From Spongiactinospora gelatinilytica (GTDB lineage: Bacteria; Actinomycetota; Actinomycetes; Streptosporangiales; Streptosporangiaceae): 60,079 nt of DNA. A model generated the notes under the pieces. The model did not search any database, was not told the origin of the DNA, and saw only the letters and a program-made list of their open reading frames with translations. Positions 58,526-60,079 of this stretch are shown here, in pieces (position 1 is the stretch's first letter; every line of letters begins with the position of its first letter). The translations under genes were made by a program, and so were the position numbers. Location of the stretch: positions 1 through 60,079 of the forward strand of contig NZ_POUA01000002.1 in assembly GCF_003236385.1 (NCBI RefSeq). Reading direction: 5' to 3'.

Positions 58526-58633
58526 TCAATGCGGCCAGGCCCAGTCCGGGCCCAGTCCGGGCCCAGGCCGAGTCCTCGCCGTGGTCGCCGGTGTGGGCGC
58601 GGGCCCGCAGTCGATATCGTTGAGCTTCGCCAT
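58526..58633 (-). CDS. Possible 35-residue small protein upstream of the CBS gene
   Basis: ATG 58633 opens MAKLNDIDCGPAPTPATTAR, then TRPGPGLGPDWAWPH and a stop 13 nt before the CBS start. The Pro/Gly-rich second half arises from an 11-bp tandem repeat (GGGCCCGGACT) at 58540-58570. A good purine-rich box, GGAGGAGGGG, is present but about 20 nt from the ATG, too far for normal initiation. It could be a small co-transcribed peptide or only leader sequence. Confidence 0.3.
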   Translation of the reverse strand: MAKLNDIDCGPAPTPATTARTRPGPGLGPDWAWPH

Positions 58634-58866
58634 GTCGAACGGCGTGGTGGTGGTCCCCTCCTCCTAATACCCGCGTACGTGCGGATTGTCGTGCCCGCGG
58701 CGGCGGCAGGTCAGCCGGTGGTGAACAGGGCGGCGGCATCCGATCCGGCAGCATGGCCCGGTGCGCCGCGTGCGCAGTACGATCATCGGCGGGCGGCCCG
58801 TGGGATCGCTCGTCGCGACGGCACCCATGCTTCGACCCTCTCCTCGCCGGCCGGAGGGCCGGTTAC

Positions 58867-59030
58867 CGTCGAAAACAGGATTCGTGTTCTCCTCGTGGAC
58901 GACCATGAGGTGGTATGGCGGGGCGTGGCCACGCTGCTGGACGGCGAGGACGACATCGAGGTGATCGGCGAGGCGGGCACCGCCGTCGCCGGTCGCAACC
59001 GCTTCGATCCGATCGTCGATGATCTGGACG
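58867..59030 (+). pseudogene. Fragment of a DosR/NarL-type receiver domain
   Basis: NRIRVLLVDDHEVVWRGVAT followed by DGEDDIEVIGEAGTAVAGRN is the first ~45 residues of a receiver domain with the two acidic residues (DD) of the phosphorylation site. No start codon fits, and before the phospho-acceptor Asp the sequence loses similarity. The wording HEVVRRGVxxLLExExDIEVVGEAG is typical of DosR/DevR-like regulators. At its end the sequence abuts a minus-strand remnant. Confidence 0.6.
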
Positions 59031-59092
59031 CCGAGACCACCCGGCCGGTGATGCCTCGGGGACGTGGCCGCCCGCGCGGGCTGTGGGCCGGG

Positions 59093-59340
59093 TCAGTGGG
59101 CCAGGGTGAGCACCGAGACGCTGTGGGAGCCGGTGTTGGTGAGGTACAGGAACCTGCCGCCGGGGCCGGAGGCGGTGTAGCGCGGGTCGTCTCCGACGGC
59201 GACCTCGCCCAGGACGGCGTTGGTGCGGGTGTCGAAGATGTTCACGGTCTCGGAGCCGGAGTTGGCGACGTACGCCGCTCGTCCGCTGGGGGTGAAGGCC
59301 GTTGTCCGTGTCGCCCCGGGCGCCGGGAGTGCGGCGCGCG
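59093..59340 (-). pseudogene. C-terminal fragment of a YVTN beta-propeller protein
   Basis: The minus strand reads TAFTPSGRAAYVANSGSETV, NIFDTRTNAVLGEVAVGDDP and GGRFLYLTNTGSHSVSVLTL then AH and a stop. This is the last two blades of a YncE-like 40-residue-repeat propeller. It has no start or earlier blades, and a different gene begins at its 5' side, so it is a truncated remnant. Confidence 0.7.
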
Positions 59341-59389
59341 GGTCGCGGTGATGGCGTGCGGCGTTGACTCATGAAAACACCTCAACGAG

Positions 59390-59402
59390 CATTGACTCAA
59401 TG
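59390..59402. promoter_or_regulatory. Palindrome over the start codon of the ArsR-phosphatase fusion gene
   Basis: CATTGA-C-TCAATG, a perfect 13-bp palindrome, ends on the ATG itself; a second TTGACTCA lies at 59364-59371. Two TTGACTCA copies 28 bp apart suggest autoregulation by the encoded ArsR domain. Confidence 0.5.
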
Positions 59403-60079
59403 GAGATTGATAGAAATGCCTCGCCGGAACGGGTCGCCCTGCATCAGGCCCTGGCCGATCCCGCGAGGCTGGCGATCGTCGATGCCCTGGCCGTCGGTGA
59501 TCTGGCACCGGGAGAGCTGGGACGCCACCTGGATCTGCCGTCCAACCTGCTGGCCCACCACCTGCGTGTACTGGCACAGGTGGGTCTCATCGCCCGCGGC
59601 CGCTCCCATGCCGACCGCCGCCGTGTCTACATCCGGCTGATCCCCTCGGCGCTGGAGGCCGTGCACCGGCGCCGGGTTCTCACGGCGTCGCGGGTGGTGT
59701 TCGCGTCCACCGGCAACGCCGCCCGCTCGCCCCTCGCCGCCGATCTGTGGACATCGCGCAGCGCCGTCCCGGTCACCTCCGCCGGCACCCGGCCGGGTCC
59801 CGGCCTCAACCCCCGCGCGATCAGCGCCGCCCGCCGTCACGGGTTGAGCCTGGAGCGGCAGGGCACCGCGGACGTCCGCGACGTGATCACCCCCCACGAC
59901 CTGGTCGTCGCCGTCTGCGACAACGCCTACGAAAAGCTCGACCCCGGCCTGCGGCGCGTCCACTGGTCGGTCCCCGACCCCGGTCCGGTCGACACTGACG
60001 AGATCTTCGAGGACGTCCTGGCCCTGCTCACCGAGCGCGTCGACCGGCTGGCCGCCCTGACCGCCATGGCGCCCGGCCC
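59400..60079 (+). CDS. ArsR-type regulator fused to a low-molecular-weight phosphatase / arsenate-reductase-like domain, 3' end outside the window
   Basis: At least 226 residues; the frame is open to the window edge. Residues ~10-85 are a winged HTH (ALADPARLAIVDALAVGDLA, LGRHLDLPSNLLAHHLRVLA, QVGLIARGRSHADRRRVYIR). From ~100 a LMW-phosphatase fold follows: VVFASTGNAARSPLAADLW, SAGTRPGPGLNPRAISAARR, then HDLVVAVCDNAYEKLDP. The P-loop should be CxxxxxRS; here the cysteine is replaced by Ser (STGNAARS), so catalysis is unlikely and the domain may be a sensor. Fusions of this pair are known from arsenic-resistance loci in actinomycetes, but the missing nucleophile is unusual. Confidence 0.82.
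   Translation, partial: MEIDRNASPERVALHQALADPARLAIVDALAVGDLAPGELGRHLDLPSNLLAHHLRVLAQVGLIARGRSHADRRRVYIRLIPSALEAVHRRRVLTASRVVFASTGNAARSPLAADLWTSRSAVPVTSAGTRPGPGLNPRAISAARRHGLSLERQGTADVRDVITPHDLVVAVCDNAYEKLDPGLRRVHWSVPDPGPVDTDEIFEDVLALLTERVDRLAALTAMAPG

Noticed and set aside
58540-58570. CRISPR-like repeats
   Set aside because: Only two to three contiguous 11-bp units (GGGCCCGGACT) without spacers; a simple tandem repeat. No CRISPR array was seen anywhere in the window.
1-60079. tRNA and rRNA genes
   Set aside because: No cloverleaf with a GTTCGAATC-type T loop and no rRNA signature was found on either strand by eye; a dedicated search would be needed to exclude them fully.

Overview
The window is high-GC, gene-dense DNA of an actinomycete. 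Mycothiol-type DinB enzymes, an F420-type LLM oxidoreductase, a HelD-family RNA-polymerase ATPase, SARP and SMP-30 relatives, many GTG starts and leaderless TANNNT-N7-ATG promoters point to Actinomycetota, probably the Streptosporangiales or a nearby order. That placement is inference; no rRNA or tRNA gene is present to settle it.

Layout. 0-5.2 kb: the tail of a GntR regulator, a secreted TAP-type peptidase, a HelD ATPase and a TetR regulator. 5.2-7.7 kb: a thyA-folA pair flanked on both sides by gene remnants. 7.7-12.4 kb: an ABC-2 exporter, a DinB protein, a broken SARP regulator and a secreted beta-propeller. 12.5-29.5 kb: the main block, an apparently complete catabolic locus. It holds an aldo/keto reductase and a nitrilase-family hydrolase divergent from an amidase; then a translationally coupled operon of acyl-CoA ligase, thiolase, DUF35 partner, a split B12-dependent acyl-CoA mutase (large and small subunits) and an IclR regulator; then a branched-chain-amino-acid-type ABC importer; then a CMD-like protein divergent from an SDR and an LLM oxidoreductase. 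Four promoters in this block share a previously unlabelled motif, two YGAAAYR heptamers exactly 21 bp apart. This makes a single regulon, probably under the IclR protein, the best candidate for an undescribed system.

29.5-34.2 kb is a graveyard of gene pieces joined end to end (SRPBCC, carotenoid oxygenase, phytase-like, MDR reductase, hydantoinase, DUF917). It ends in an intact in-frame fusion of a PucR-type sensory half to a NarL-type response regulator. 34.2-36.3 kb has a structured leader, a universal stress protein and a CBS-BON protein. 36.3-40.3 kb carries a response regulator/kinase/GerMN-lipoprotein system and a D,D-carboxypeptidase. 40.9-42.5 kb contains a leaderless 17-codon alanine-rich leader ORF whose stop codon lies in the loop of a terminator hairpin, in front of an MFS drug exporter. 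44.2-46.1 kb is an SPFH / ribbon-helix-helix / GPP34 operon behind a striking overlapping palindrome.

47.6-51.4 kb holds a membrane protein, a NarL response regulator, its kinase and an MFS transporter, each broken by what looks like a single-base indel. 51.4-57.7 kb has an ArsR regulator, a beta-helix/LRR protein, a TetR-glycosyltransferase pair, a SMI1/KNR4 protein and bluB under a cobalamin riboswitch (matching the B12-dependent mutase upstream). The end carries a CBS protein, fragments of a DosR-like regulator and of a YVTN propeller, and a regulator fusing an ArsR HTH to a phosphatase-like domain whose nucleophilic cysteine is a serine.

All functions are assigned from sequence motifs read by eye; no database search was run.
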